DNA from: Thermoflexus hugenholtzii JAD2
Lineage (GTDB): Bacteria > Chloroflexota > Anaerolineae > Thermoflexales > Thermoflexaceae
Assembly: GCF_900187885.1 (NCBI RefSeq)
Contig: NZ_FYEK01000022.1
Coordinates: forward strand, 60,001-124,000
Direction: 5' to 3'
Length of the DNA stretch: 64,000 nucleotides
Both the position numbers and the translations under genes were made by a program. Positions 17,489 to 25,320 of this stretch are shown here, piece by piece; the stretch's first letter is position 1; each line of letters begins with the position of its first letter. The notes under the pieces were generated by a model that was not told the DNA's origin, made no database searches, and was given only the letters and a program-made list of their open reading frames with translations.

Positions 17489-18610
17489 ATGCGGATCCGT
17501 GCGGTGACGGTGTTCAGCTGTCCCACGGAGGAAGAGATCCGCCGGGCCGGGGCCCTGGCCCGGGCGGCGCAGGAGGCCCTCGCGGCGGCCGGCTACGAGG
17601 TCCAGACCCTCCGGCTGGCCTTGCCCCCGCCCGAGCCTTCGGAGGCGCCGGAGGCCTTCCTCGCCCGCGCCCGCGCGCAGGAGGCCCTGGCGCAGGAGGC
17701 CGGCTTCGACTACCTCAGCGTGGGCCCTGTAGGGCCGCTGGCCCCGCATATCCCACGCCTCCTCGCGGAGACCCGAAGCGTCTTCGCCGCCCTCGCCCTG
17801 AGCCGGGGGGCGGACGCCCGAGCGGCCGCGCGGGTCATCCGGGAGAACGCGGCCATCCCCCCGGACGGCTTCGCCAACCTCCGGTTCGCCGCCCTGGCCG
17901 GTGTGCCCCCGCTGTGCCCCTTCTTCCCGGCCGCCTACCACGACGGCGGCCCCATGGCCCTCGCCCTGGCCACCGAGGCCGCCGATCTCGCCGTCGAGGC
18001 CGCCCGGGCCGCCCAGGACCCTCCGGCAGCCTGCGCCATGATCCAGGCTCGGGTGGAGGCTATCGGACGGCAGCTCGGCGCCCTGCTCCGGCCGATCGCC
18101 GCCGCCTTCGGCGCCCGCTTCGCCGGCGTCGACTTCTCCCTGGCGCCCTTCCCTGAGCCTGAGCGCAGCATCGGGATGGCCATCGAAGCCCTCAGCGGGG
18201 TTCCCTTCGGGGCGTCCGGCACCCTGGCCGCCGTCGCCGGGCTGGCGGCCGCCCTCCACGCCGCGGACTTCCCCCGAACCGGCTTCTGCGGGGTGATGCT
18301 CCCGGTGCTGGAGGATGCTGTCCTCGCCCGGCGGGCCGCCGAGGGCACCTTCGGCCTTCCCCATCTCTTGCTCTACTCCGCAGTCTGCGGGACGGGGCTG
18401 GACACCGTCCCGCTCCCCGGTTCGACGCCGGAGGGCGCCCTGATCCGGATCCTGGAGGACCTGCGGGCGCTGAGCGAGCGGCTCCGCAAGCCCCTCACCG
18501 CCCGCTTGATGCCCATCCCCGGCCGCGAGCCCGGGGATCCTGTTCGCTTCGATTTCGCCTACCTGGCCCCCTCCGCCGTCCTAACGGTCCCGGATCCGGG
18601 CATGTGTTGA
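17489..18610 (+). CDS. DUF711 (UPF0210-like) family protein
   Basis: A 373-aa soluble protein resembling DUF711 proteins: MRIRAVTVFSCPTEEEI at the start, FDYLSVGPVG around residue 75, and GVDFSLAPFPEPERSIGMAI near residues 213-232, a family hallmark. Biochemical function is not established for this family. Start placed at ATG 17489 after GGGAAAGGTGG rather than the earlier in-frame TTG. It follows topA by 34 bp and precedes the DUF512 gene by 25 bp, so all three may share a transcript. Confidence 0.8.
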   Translation: MRIRAVTVFSCPTEEEIRRAGALARAAQEALAAAGYEVQTLRLALPPPEPSEAPEAFLARARAQEALAQEAGFDYLSVGPVGPLAPHIPRLLAETRSVFAALALSRGADARAAARVIRENAAIPPDGFANLRFAALAGVPPLCPFFPAAYHDGGPMALALATEAADLAVEAARAAQDPPAACAMIQARVEAIGRQLGALLRPIAAAFGARFAGVDFSLAPFPEPERSIGMAIEALSGVPFGASGTLAAVAGLAAALHAADFPRTGFCGVMLPVLEDAVLARRAAEGTFGLPHLLLYSAVCGTGLDTVPLPGSTPEGALIRILEDLRALSERLRKPLTARLMPIPGREPGDPVRFDFAYLAPSAVLTVPDPGMC

Positions 18611-18635
18611 AAGGGATCCTTTCCCGGAGGCATCC

Positions 18636-20051
18636 ATGTCCCGTCCCATTCGTGTCCCGCCGGAGTTCTGCGTCCCCGAACGGCCCCGCCCCCCGGAGAC
18701 CGCGGGGCTCATCCGGTCGGTCGACCCGGATAGCTGGGGCGCGCGGGTGGGGATCCGGCCGGGGGATTTGCTGCTGCGGGTCAACGGGCATCCCGTGGAG
18801 GACATCATCGACGTTCAGTTCTACGCCGCGGAGGATCACGTTGTGATGGAAGTGCGGCGGGACGGGCGGTTACTGCGGCTGGGCGGGCCACGGGAGGAGG
18901 GAGAGCCCCTGGGGCTGGCCTTCGCCCATCCGACCTTCGACATCGACATCCGCCGCTGCAACAACCTGTGCCCCTTCTGTTTCGTCCTCCAGACCCCGAA
19001 GGGCATGCGCCGCACGCTTTACATCAAGGACGACGATTACCGTTACTCCTTCCTGTATGGGCACTTCGTCACCCTGACCAACCTGGCCGAGCGCGACTGG
19101 CGGCGCATCGTCGAGCAGCGCCTTTCCCCGCTTTACATCTCCGTCCACGCCACCGACCCGGAGGTCCGTCGACGGGCGCTGCGCAACCCTCGGGCTCCGG
19201 ACATCATGGCCCAGCTGCGCTGGCTGGCGGAGCACGGCATCGAGATGCACACCCAGATTGTGGTGACGCCCGGGCTGAACGATGGGGAGATCCTGGAGCG
19301 CAGCGTGTTCGACCTGGCGGCCCTGTGGCCTCACGTGCGCTCCGTGAGCGTGGTGCCGGTGGGCGTGACCCGCTTCCAGCGCTACGGGGTGCGGCCGAAC
19401 ACCCGGGAGGAGGCGCGACGGGTGCTGCGGGCGGTCCACGCCTGGCAGCGGGCCTTCCGTCGACAGCTCGGGGTGGGGTTCGTCTACGCCACCGACGAGT
19501 GGTATCTCTCCCTCGGGCGTCCGGTTCCCTCCAAGCGGGCTTACGACGGGTTGCAGCTGCAGGAGAACGGGCTGGGGATGGTCCGGGACTTCCTGGAGGA
19601 TTACCGGCGGGTGAAGCGGCTGCTGGACCGGCGGCGGCCTCGCGATCTGGCCGGGAGGCGGGCGACGCTGGTCACCGCCACCCTCTTCGCGCCGGTTCTG
19701 GAGAAGGTCGTCCGGGATTTCAACCGGCGCGCCGGGACGGCCCTGGAGGTGGTCCCGGTGGTCAACACCCGCCTGGGGGAGACCATCACCGTGGCGGGGC
19801 TGTTGATGGCGGAGGACGTGATCGCCCAGCTGAGGTCGCGCCCGTTAGGGGAGCTGGTGGTGCTCCCTCGGATCATGTTCGACCACCCGGATGGGATCTC
19901 CCTCGACGATCGCACCCCGTGGGACATCGCGAAGGCTCTGGGCCGGCCGGTGGGGCTGGCCCGCACCATGCGGGAGGTTCTGAGGCTGCTCAACGGGCAC
20001 GGCCCGGAGCGCTTCGATCCGGACGCCGAGGGACTCTTCAAGGGCGGATGA
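18636..20051 (+). CDS. DUF512 protein: PDZ domain plus radical-SAM-like iron-sulphur domain
   Basis: A 471-aa protein. The N-terminal PDZ-like module (IRSVDPDSWGARVGIRPGD, residues ~26-44) is followed by a cysteine triad C108, C112, C115 (CNNLCPFCF), matching a CxxxCxxC radical-SAM-type cluster site, and a TIM-barrel-like region with HTQIVVTPGLNDGE. The C-terminal half is the DUF512 domain with VVPVGVTRFQRYG, PSKRAYDGLQ and MFDHPDGISLDD. The family is widespread in Firmicutes, Chloroflexota and cyanobacteria without a proven reaction. Start follows GGAGG. It immediately precedes an orphan cas6 in the same direction. Confidence 0.88.
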   Translation: MSRPIRVPPEFCVPERPRPPETAGLIRSVDPDSWGARVGIRPGDLLLRVNGHPVEDIIDVQFYAAEDHVVMEVRRDGRLLRLGGPREEGEPLGLAFAHPTFDIDIRRCNNLCPFCFVLQTPKGMRRTLYIKDDDYRYSFLYGHFVTLTNLAERDWRRIVEQRLSPLYISVHATDPEVRRRALRNPRAPDIMAQLRWLAEHGIEMHTQIVVTPGLNDGEILERSVFDLAALWPHVRSVSVVPVGVTRFQRYGVRPNTREEARRVLRAVHAWQRAFRRQLGVGFVYATDEWYLSLGRPVPSKRAYDGLQLQENGLGMVRDFLEDYRRVKRLLDRRRPRDLAGRRATLVTATLFAPVLEKVVRDFNRRAGTALEVVPVVNTRLGETITVAGLLMAEDVIAQLRSRPLGELVVLPRIMFDHPDGISLDDRTPWDIAKALGRPVGLARTMREVLRLLNGHGPERFDPDAEGLFKGG

Positions 20052-20103
20052 GAGGATCCCCGAGCGGGCGCCCGCGAGCGCCGGCGGGGGTCAGGACGGA
20101 GGC

Positions 20104-20964
20104 ATGAAGATGCGGGGGAGAAGCGCGATGGATCTGATCAGCGTCGTGTGGGAGGTGCGGCCGGAGCGGGCCGCCTCGTTGCCCCGCTGGCTGGGATACG
20201 CCGTGTATGGGGCAGTGCTGCGGCGGCTGGCGGAACGGGATGCAGCGCGGGCCGCGGAAGTGCATGAGGCGGAGGGGCCGTCGGGCCTCACCTGCTCCAC
20301 CCTGATGGGGCCCCGGGAGGGGGAGGCGGTGGACCCGGGGCGGGTGTATCGCCTGCGGGTGACGGCCTATCGGCCGGAGCTGGCCCCGCTCATCGATCCG
20401 GAGGGAGGCGTCCTGTGGGGGGAGGGGGAGCGGATCGAGCTGGAGGGCGTGCCCTTCCGGGTGGAGCGGGTGATCCGGGAGGGGGATCCGTGGGCGGGGT
20501 GGACGACGTATGAGGAGCTGATCGCGCGGCATGGGCGGGGGCCGCGGGCGTGGCCCCGGGAGGTGACCTTGCAGTTCACCTCGCCGACGGCTTTTCGGGA
20601 CGGGGAGCGGTGGAACCCGCTGCCGGTTCCGGAGGCGGTGTTCGGGCATTTGATGGAGAAGTGGAACCGGTTTGCGCCGGCGGTGCTGCCGGAGGTTCTG
20701 CGGGAGATGGTGGCGGCGCGGGTGGGGGTGGCCCGGTTCGATCTGTCGAGCCGGGCGGTGCGGGTGAAGGAGGGGGTGCGCATCGGGTGCGTCGGGCAGG
20801 TGAGATATCGGGTGCTGGGGGAGGATCGGTATCTGCAGGCCATGCTGCATATGCTGGCGGAGTTCGCCCGGTATGCGGGGGTGGGGATCCTGACCGGGAT
20901 GGGGATGGGCCAGGCGCGGGCCCTGCGGGAGGAAGAGCGCCCCGGGCCGGATGCTGGAGCCTGA
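20104..20964 (+). CDS. cas6: Cas6-type CRISPR RNA endonuclease, orphan
   Basis: A 286-aa protein matching Cas6: a beta-alpha-beta N-terminal half (LISVVWEVRPERAASLPRWL), the sequence EVTLQFTSPTAFRDG at ~residues 156-170, and the diagnostic C-terminal Gly-rich loop FARYAGVGILTGMGMGQAR. Cas6 cuts the repeat RNA of type I and type III systems to make crRNA. No other cas gene and no repeat-spacer array lies in the window. Start at ATG 20104 has GGAGG directly upstream. Either it serves an array elsewhere in the genome in trans, or it has been recruited for another RNA. Confidence 0.85.
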   Translation: MKMRGRSAMDLISVVWEVRPERAASLPRWLGYAVYGAVLRRLAERDAARAAEVHEAEGPSGLTCSTLMGPREGEAVDPGRVYRLRVTAYRPELAPLIDPEGGVLWGEGERIELEGVPFRVERVIREGDPWAGWTTYEELIARHGRGPRAWPREVTLQFTSPTAFRDGERWNPLPVPEAVFGHLMEKWNRFAPAVLPEVLREMVAARVGVARFDLSSRAVRVKEGVRIGCVGQVRYRVLGEDRYLQAMLHMLAEFARYAGVGILTGMGMGQARALREEERPGPDAGA

Positions 20965-21043
20965 ATTCCAATTCTTACTGCTCAAAAACCTTCTGCGGAT
21001 CTCCGTGGTGAGGGAGCAGGAACGCCGTGATGGCATTGAAACC

Positions 21044-22003
21044 TTATCCCACCGTCACCGTCAGCGACCACTCCGCCTCCTGCAGCGGGGGGAGCAGGCC
21101 AAAGGCCCCCCATTCCTTCACGGCCGTCGCCAGGTCATCCGGCGCCCCGATCCCGGGCTCCAGCGCCAGATTGCGATACGGCGGCGTCCCTGCTCCCGAC
21201 CAGCCCCCCGCGTTGATCCATAACCCCAGATGGGTCACCGGACCCCGCCAGCGCACCTCCCACCACGCCCCATCCGGTCGCGCCAGACGCGCCCACGCCG
21301 CCGCCGGCCGCAGAAACACCTTCACGGCCCAACCCCCCGCCGGGTCCGGCTCCTGCAGGTCCACCCCGCCCCCCGTCGTCGGCAACCGTGGCCACTCAAA
21401 GGTCGTGGCCACCGGCGAAAGGCCCACCGCCGCCGCCACCCGCCCTGCCGCCGGCCCCGGCAGCAGCAGCCGCATCCCCCGCTCCAGGGGGAACAAAGGA
21501 TGTGCCGCCCACAGGAAATACAGGGTGTGCTCCGAGCGGTTCTCCACCCGATAGCGCAAATGCACCGAAGGGCGATCCGCCTCCAGCGTCAGGAGGCGTT
21601 CGAAGCGATACGGCAGGAGGCGCCCTTCGACGCGCCCGCGGACGAAGAGCCGCTCCCCTTCGATCCGTGCCTCCACCACCCAGGGCTGGGACCACAGCTC
21701 CCCGTGATCGGGAAGGGGCGTCCCCTCCCACGGCTCCGCCGGATAAACCCCCGGGGCCACGGAGGGGAAACACTCGTCCCATCCCCCCAGGTCGAAGGCC
21801 GCCACATACGAGGCCCCGGGGTCCGGCCGGCGCCACGGCAGATACGGGTTGCGCCACAGCCAGGAGACCCCCCGCCGCCGGTCCTCCCACGCGGCGATCT
21901 TGCCCCCCAGCTCCGGCACCACAACCAGCGTCAGAGGCCCGTTCGTCACCCGCAGCGCCCGGAGTCCCCCTTCCTCCCCTTCCTCGATCCGCAGCGCGCT
22001 CAT
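21044..22003 (-). CDS. Galactose-mutarotase-like fold protein (aldose 1-epimerase-like)
   Basis: A 319-aa beta-rich protein. VTNGPLTLVVVPELGGKIAA and WLWRNPYLPW, then FDLGGWDECFPSV and YFLWAAHPLFP, resemble the galactose mutarotase-like/DUF5107 beta-sandwich. The mutarotase active-site His may correspond to the HPLF region, but I cannot confirm catalytic residues. Start placed at ATG 22003; a further-upstream GTG at 22108 would read through the relic described next. It lies downstream of the murI homologue on the same strand. Confidence 0.6.
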   Translation of the reverse strand: MSALRIEEGEEGGLRALRVTNGPLTLVVVPELGGKIAAWEDRRRGVSWLWRNPYLPWRRPDPGASYVAAFDLGGWDECFPSVAPGVYPAEPWEGTPLPDHGELWSQPWVVEARIEGERLFVRGRVEGRLLPYRFERLLTLEADRPSVHLRYRVENRSEHTLYFLWAAHPLFPLERGMRLLLPGPAAGRVAAAVGLSPVATTFEWPRLPTTGGGVDLQEPDPAGGWAVKVFLRPAAAWARLARPDGAWWEVRWRGPVTHLGLWINAGGWSGAGTPPYRNLALEPGIGAPDDLATAVKEWGAFGLLPPLQEAEWSLTVTVG

Positions 22004-22209
22004 GGCCGGCGGAGGCCCCGCACCTCCAAGACAGGGAGCACGAAGAGGAATCCGGTCTCCGGATCCTCGAAGCGGCCGATCACCCGCTCCGTCTCCCGGA
22101 TCGGTCACTCCTAGCCGAAACCCCGTGCGATCACGCCGCCCTCCTCGCCTCGAAGCGCCTCGTGCAGCCTCTCGGATGCGCCCAGATGTTGCGCTCCCCC
22201 AGCTCCTTG
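22000..22209 (-). pseudogene. Decayed gene fragment, possibly a PII-like signalling protein
   Basis: One minus-strand frame between murI and the epimerase-like gene reads ASERLHEALRGEEGGVIARG, then a TAG and a TGA two codons apart, then RETERVIGRFEDPETGFLFV and LPVLEVRGLRRP before a TGA that overlaps the next start (ATGA). The C-terminal pattern, FxDPxTGxLFVLPVxxVxGL, resembles what I recall of the end of PII-like proteins in Chloroflexota. The two stops and lack of a start indicate a relic. The family assignment is tentative. Confidence 0.35.
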
Positions 22210-22235
22210 TCAGGAGGATACCCCTTCGCTTGCCC

Positions 22236-23069
22236 TCACTCCTCCAATGAGAGGGACCGCTTTGGGAAGTCCCAGTGGAGGTGTTCCACGCGTCCCTCCC
22301 AGCCGATCAGCCGGTGCAGCTGCTCCTGAAAGCGCAGCGGATCCCCAGTGGTGAAGAAGCGGGCCGTCGGCTCGGAGGACTGGGACAGCTCGCCTGCCTG
22401 CACGCGCCACACCTCCAGGGCCCGTCGGGCCACCGCCGGCGCGGGGTCGATCAGGAGGACCTCCGGGCCGCTCAGGCGCTGGATCAGCGGGGCGAGGAAG
22501 GCGTAGTGGGTGCAGGCCAGCACCAGGACGTCGGCGCCTGCCTGGAGGACCGGATCCAGATGGATGCGGACGCGGGCCTCCGCCTCCGGGCCCTCCAGGA
22601 GCCCGGCCTCCACCTGCTCCACCCACCCGGTGCAGACCCGGGGGACCACCCGGACGTCCCGGGCGAACCGCTCCACCACCCGGGCCATCAGCGGGCCGTT
22701 GAGCGTGCCGAAGGTCCCCAGCACTCCGATCACCCCGCTTCGGGTGCGGGCGGCGGCCGGCTTCACCGCCGGCTCGATGCCGACGAAGGGGATCTCGGGG
22801 AAGGCTTCCCGCAGCGGCCAGAGGGCGGCCGCCGAGGTGGTGTGGCTGGCCAGGACGATGACCCGTGCGCCATGGTCCCGGAGGAAGCGCGTGATGGCCT
22901 CGGCGAACCGCCGGATCTCCTCCGGCGGCCGCGGGCCGTAGGGGACGTGGGCCTGGTCGGCCACATAAAGGGTAGGGATCTGCGGGGCCAGCCGAACGAG
23001 CTCCCGCCACACCGAGAGCCCTCCGACCCCCGAATCGAAGATCCCCACCGCCGGCACAGGGGCTTTCAC
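22236..23069 (-). CDS. murI: Glutamate racemase homologue lacking the first catalytic cysteine
   Basis: A 277-aa Asp/Glu racemase-superfamily protein of normal MurI length. FDSGVGGLSVWREL (11-24) and YVADQAHVPYGPRP match MurI, as does the second active-site motif VLACTHYAFL with C186 and H188. In canonical MurI the first base is Cys in V-ACNT-S; here the motif reads VLASHTTSA, so Ser75 replaces Cys and His replaces Asn. Two-base racemisation should be impaired. It could be a slow racemase, a one-Cys decarboxylase-like enzyme or an inactive relative. Checked in DNA: the codon is AGC. The gene symbol describes homology only. Confidence 0.8.
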   Translation of the reverse strand: MKAPVPAVGIFDSGVGGLSVWRELVRLAPQIPTLYVADQAHVPYGPRPPEEIRRFAEAITRFLRDHGARVIVLASHTTSAAALWPLREAFPEIPFVGIEPAVKPAAARTRSGVIGVLGTFGTLNGPLMARVVERFARDVRVVPRVCTGWVEQVEAGLLEGPEAEARVRIHLDPVLQAGADVLVLACTHYAFLAPLIQRLSGPEVLLIDPAPAVARRALEVWRVQAGELSQSSEPTARFFTTGDPLRFQEQLHRLIGWEGRVEHLHWDFPKRSLSLEE

Positions 23070-23089
23070 GGTTCCGCTCCTGCGCAGGA

Positions 23090-23320
23090 GAGGTTTTTCG
23101 CTCCGAACCTTATGTCTTCGATGGCGCAGGGTTCGCGGCTGAAGCCGCTCCTACAAACATTTTGGCGGGGATTTCACCCCGAACCCTCGGTCTTTGATCT
23201 ACCCCACTCTCATCTTAGGTAGGAATAGATGCCCGAATGAATTTCGGCCTACTGTGAGGAGGGGCTTTCGTCCCAAACCTTCACCTTCGATCCCCCCAGC
23301 GGAAGCTGCTCCTGCTCAAA
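23090..23320. repeat. REP-like hairpin repeats (family A), cluster
   Basis: Contains GGTTCGCGGCTGAAGCCGC followed by TCCTACAAA, GGCGGGGATTTCACCCCGAA, GAGGGGCTTTCGTCCC, and the linker words CTTCGATC/CTTTGATC seen in the other family A loci. This is the most extended family A cluster with that at 55.1 kb. Confidence 0.6.
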
Positions 23321-23567
23321 CGCTCACGTCCCATCCATGGGCGGTCTCTCCGCGCTCGCCCTCGGGATGCGCTCGAACTTCGGACGCCGACGTCAGGAAC
23401 AAGCATGGATCTTCCCAGTCCCTCGCCGGGCTCCATCCGGGGGACCATCTACGAATCCACGGATTCGATCCCTGGAGTCCCTGTGCACACACCCATTCGT
23501 GCATTCGTGTTTGCATTCGTGGACAGCCCCTCCTTGTCCCACTCGTGCGAACAGCCAGACCCTTTAT

Positions 23568-23573
23568 TATAAT
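23568..23573 (+). promoter_or_regulatory. -10 element (TATAAT) for the amidohydrolase pseudogene
   Basis: A perfect TATAAT about 30 nt upstream of the ATG at 23604; the expected -35 position has only weak resemblance to TTGACA. It implies that the decayed gene was transcribed from its own promoter. Confidence 0.45.
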
Positions 23574-23603
23574 GCCCTGTGACTTCGATTCGCGGGGGGT
23601 GTG

Positions 23604-24930
23604 ATGCGCCTGCTGATCCGCCAGGTTGCCGCGATCCCGCTGGATGGCGTGCATGACCTTCTCCCCGAGGTGGATATCGCCATCGAGCATGGGCGGATCC
23701 GTGCCATCGGGGCAGTCCCGCCGGATTTCACCCCGGATCAGATCATCGATGGCCGGGAATATGTGGCCCTTCCGGCCTTTTTCAACGCCCACACCCATGC
23801 GGCGATGACCCTGGAGCGGGGATAGGCGGAGGATCTGCCCTTCGACCGCTGGCTCAACGAGAAGATCTGGGTCGCCGAATCCGCGCTGGAAGAGGAGGAC
23901 GTCTACTGGGGCGCGGCGCTGGCGTGTTGCGAGATGATCCGCTGCGGCATCGTTGGGTTCGCAGACCATTACTTCTGGATGCATCAGGTGGCCCGCGTGG
24001 TGGCGGAGGCCGGGATGAAGGCCCTCCTGGCCTGGTGCCAGTTCGGCCTCGGCGCGGAGCAAGAGGTGGGCGGCGCGGGGCTGGAGGACACCGTCGCCTT
24101 CATCCGGGAGTGGAACGGCGCCGCCGATGGCCGCATCCGGTGCGCGCTGGGCCCCCACTCTCCTTAACATGTGTCCGCCGGATTTCCTGCGCCGCGTCGT
24201 GCGGGAGGCGGAGCGGCTCGGCGTGGGCATCCACCTCCATGTGTCGGAGTCGGAGGAGCAGGTGCGCAACTCCCTGCGAGCCTACGGTCGGACGCCGGTG
24301 GCCCACCTGGCGGAGCTGGGCGTCTTCGAGCATCCCACCCTCGCCGCCCACTGCATCGTGGTCACCGATGAGGACCTGGCCATCTTGGCGGAGAAGGGGG
24401 TCTATGTCGCCCACACCCCGAAGACCTATATGAAGCTGGCCATGGGGATGGCCCCTCTGGATCGCTTCCTGAACGCGGGGGTGCGGGTGGCCCTGGGGAC
24501 GGATGGCCCGGCCTCGAACAACGATCTGAACATGCTGGAGGTGTTGCGCATCACCGGGCTGGTGCACAAGAACCGGGTCGGTGACCCGGCGGCCTTCCCG
24601 CATCATCTGCTTCTGCGGCTGGCGACGCAGGAAGCCGCGCGCGCCCTCGGGTTCGTTGAGAGCGGCGTCCTGAAACCCGGCGCCCCCGCCGACCTGATCC
24701 TGCTGGACACGCGAGACGTCCACTCGTTCCCACGCCACAGTCTGGCTGCGAACATCGTCTATGCCAGCCATCCATCAGATGTCCGCTATGTCTTCTGCGA
24801 TGGCCGTCCCCTCTTGTGGGATGGCCAGCTAATGACCCTGGATGAGGAGCGCATCCGCTACGAGGCGGAACGGCGGGCCTTCCGAATGGTCGGCGCCCCG
24901 ATGCGGCTAATGCGGCGATATGTGGGATGA
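23604..24930 (+). pseudogene. Disrupted amidohydrolase (MtaD/SAH-deaminase-like)
   Basis: The three segments together encode a ~440-aa metal-dependent deaminase of the 5-methylthioadenosine/S-adenosylhomocysteine deaminase type: FNAHTHAAMTL (metal site HxH), then GPHSP, then HVSESEEQVR, LAAHCIV, VAHTPKTYMKLAMG and LGTDGPASNNDLNML. Two lesions break it. TAG at 23823-23825 replaces the Tyr of the usual RGYADDL motif, and a frameshift near 24165-24168 follows GPHSP. All catalytic motifs are otherwise well preserved, so the inactivation looks recent, or reflects base-call errors. Start ATG 23604 follows GGGGGG. Confidence 0.85.
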
Positions 24931-25320
24931 GGGCGTCCGCGAAGTGCAGCCCTTGCGGGCCCTAAACTCCTGCACCCGCAGACGGTTTCCCCACTCCCCT
25001 TCGCATCCCCCATGCGCCGACAGGTCCTCGAGGCAGATGCGCTTTGCTGCCCTGCTGGATGATCGTTTCTCTTGCGCTCCCACAACGGGTCGCTCATGCG
25101 GCGTGTCCGACTTCGGCGCTCGGGGCTTTTCGGAAACGCGAACTTGATGTATAATCTCGGAAACCAACGGGCCGATGGGATGGTTGAGGCATGGCGCGGA
25201 TGGTTGTGGGTGACGATCTGATGGGCACCGCTCAGCCAACCCTTCAGGTGAATCCGCGCGGGATGAACATGCTCTCAAGAAAGCCCGATCTTCACCTCAG
25301 AGCTCCCGGGGCATGCGACC
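24931..25320. other. 390-bp region upstream of the mrp operon
   Basis: No supportable gene. It contains a -10 element (separate entry) about 165 nt before mnhA, which implies a long 5' leader. I looked for a riboswitch signature in the leader and recognised none. Confidence 0.5.
25150..25155 (+). promoter_or_regulatory. -10 element (TATAAT) upstream of the mrp operon
   Basis: Sequence TTGATGTATAATC in a locally AT-rich patch. The -35 position 17 nt upstream reads TTTTCG, weak. It is the best promoter candidate for the seven-gene antiporter operon. Confidence 0.45.

Larger units (their letters stand above)
23070..23603. other. 534-bp intergenic region with repeats and a promoter
   Basis: Holds two family A REP-like blocks, a pair of complementary segments (ACGAATCCACGGATTCG) and a CATTCGTG triplicate near 23490-23520, then a -10 element at 23568. 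No gene is supportable here; the long frames on either strand are composition shadows. Confidence 0.55.

Noticed and set aside
20965-21043. CRISPR array next to cas6
   Set aside because: I looked for regular repeats and spacers near cas6 and across the window and saw none; the dispersed palindromes are not regularly spaced.
23823-23825. TAG read as pyrrolysine or another recoding event
   Set aside because: A second, independent frameshift in the same gene makes ordinary inactivation more likely, and nothing else suggests recoding.
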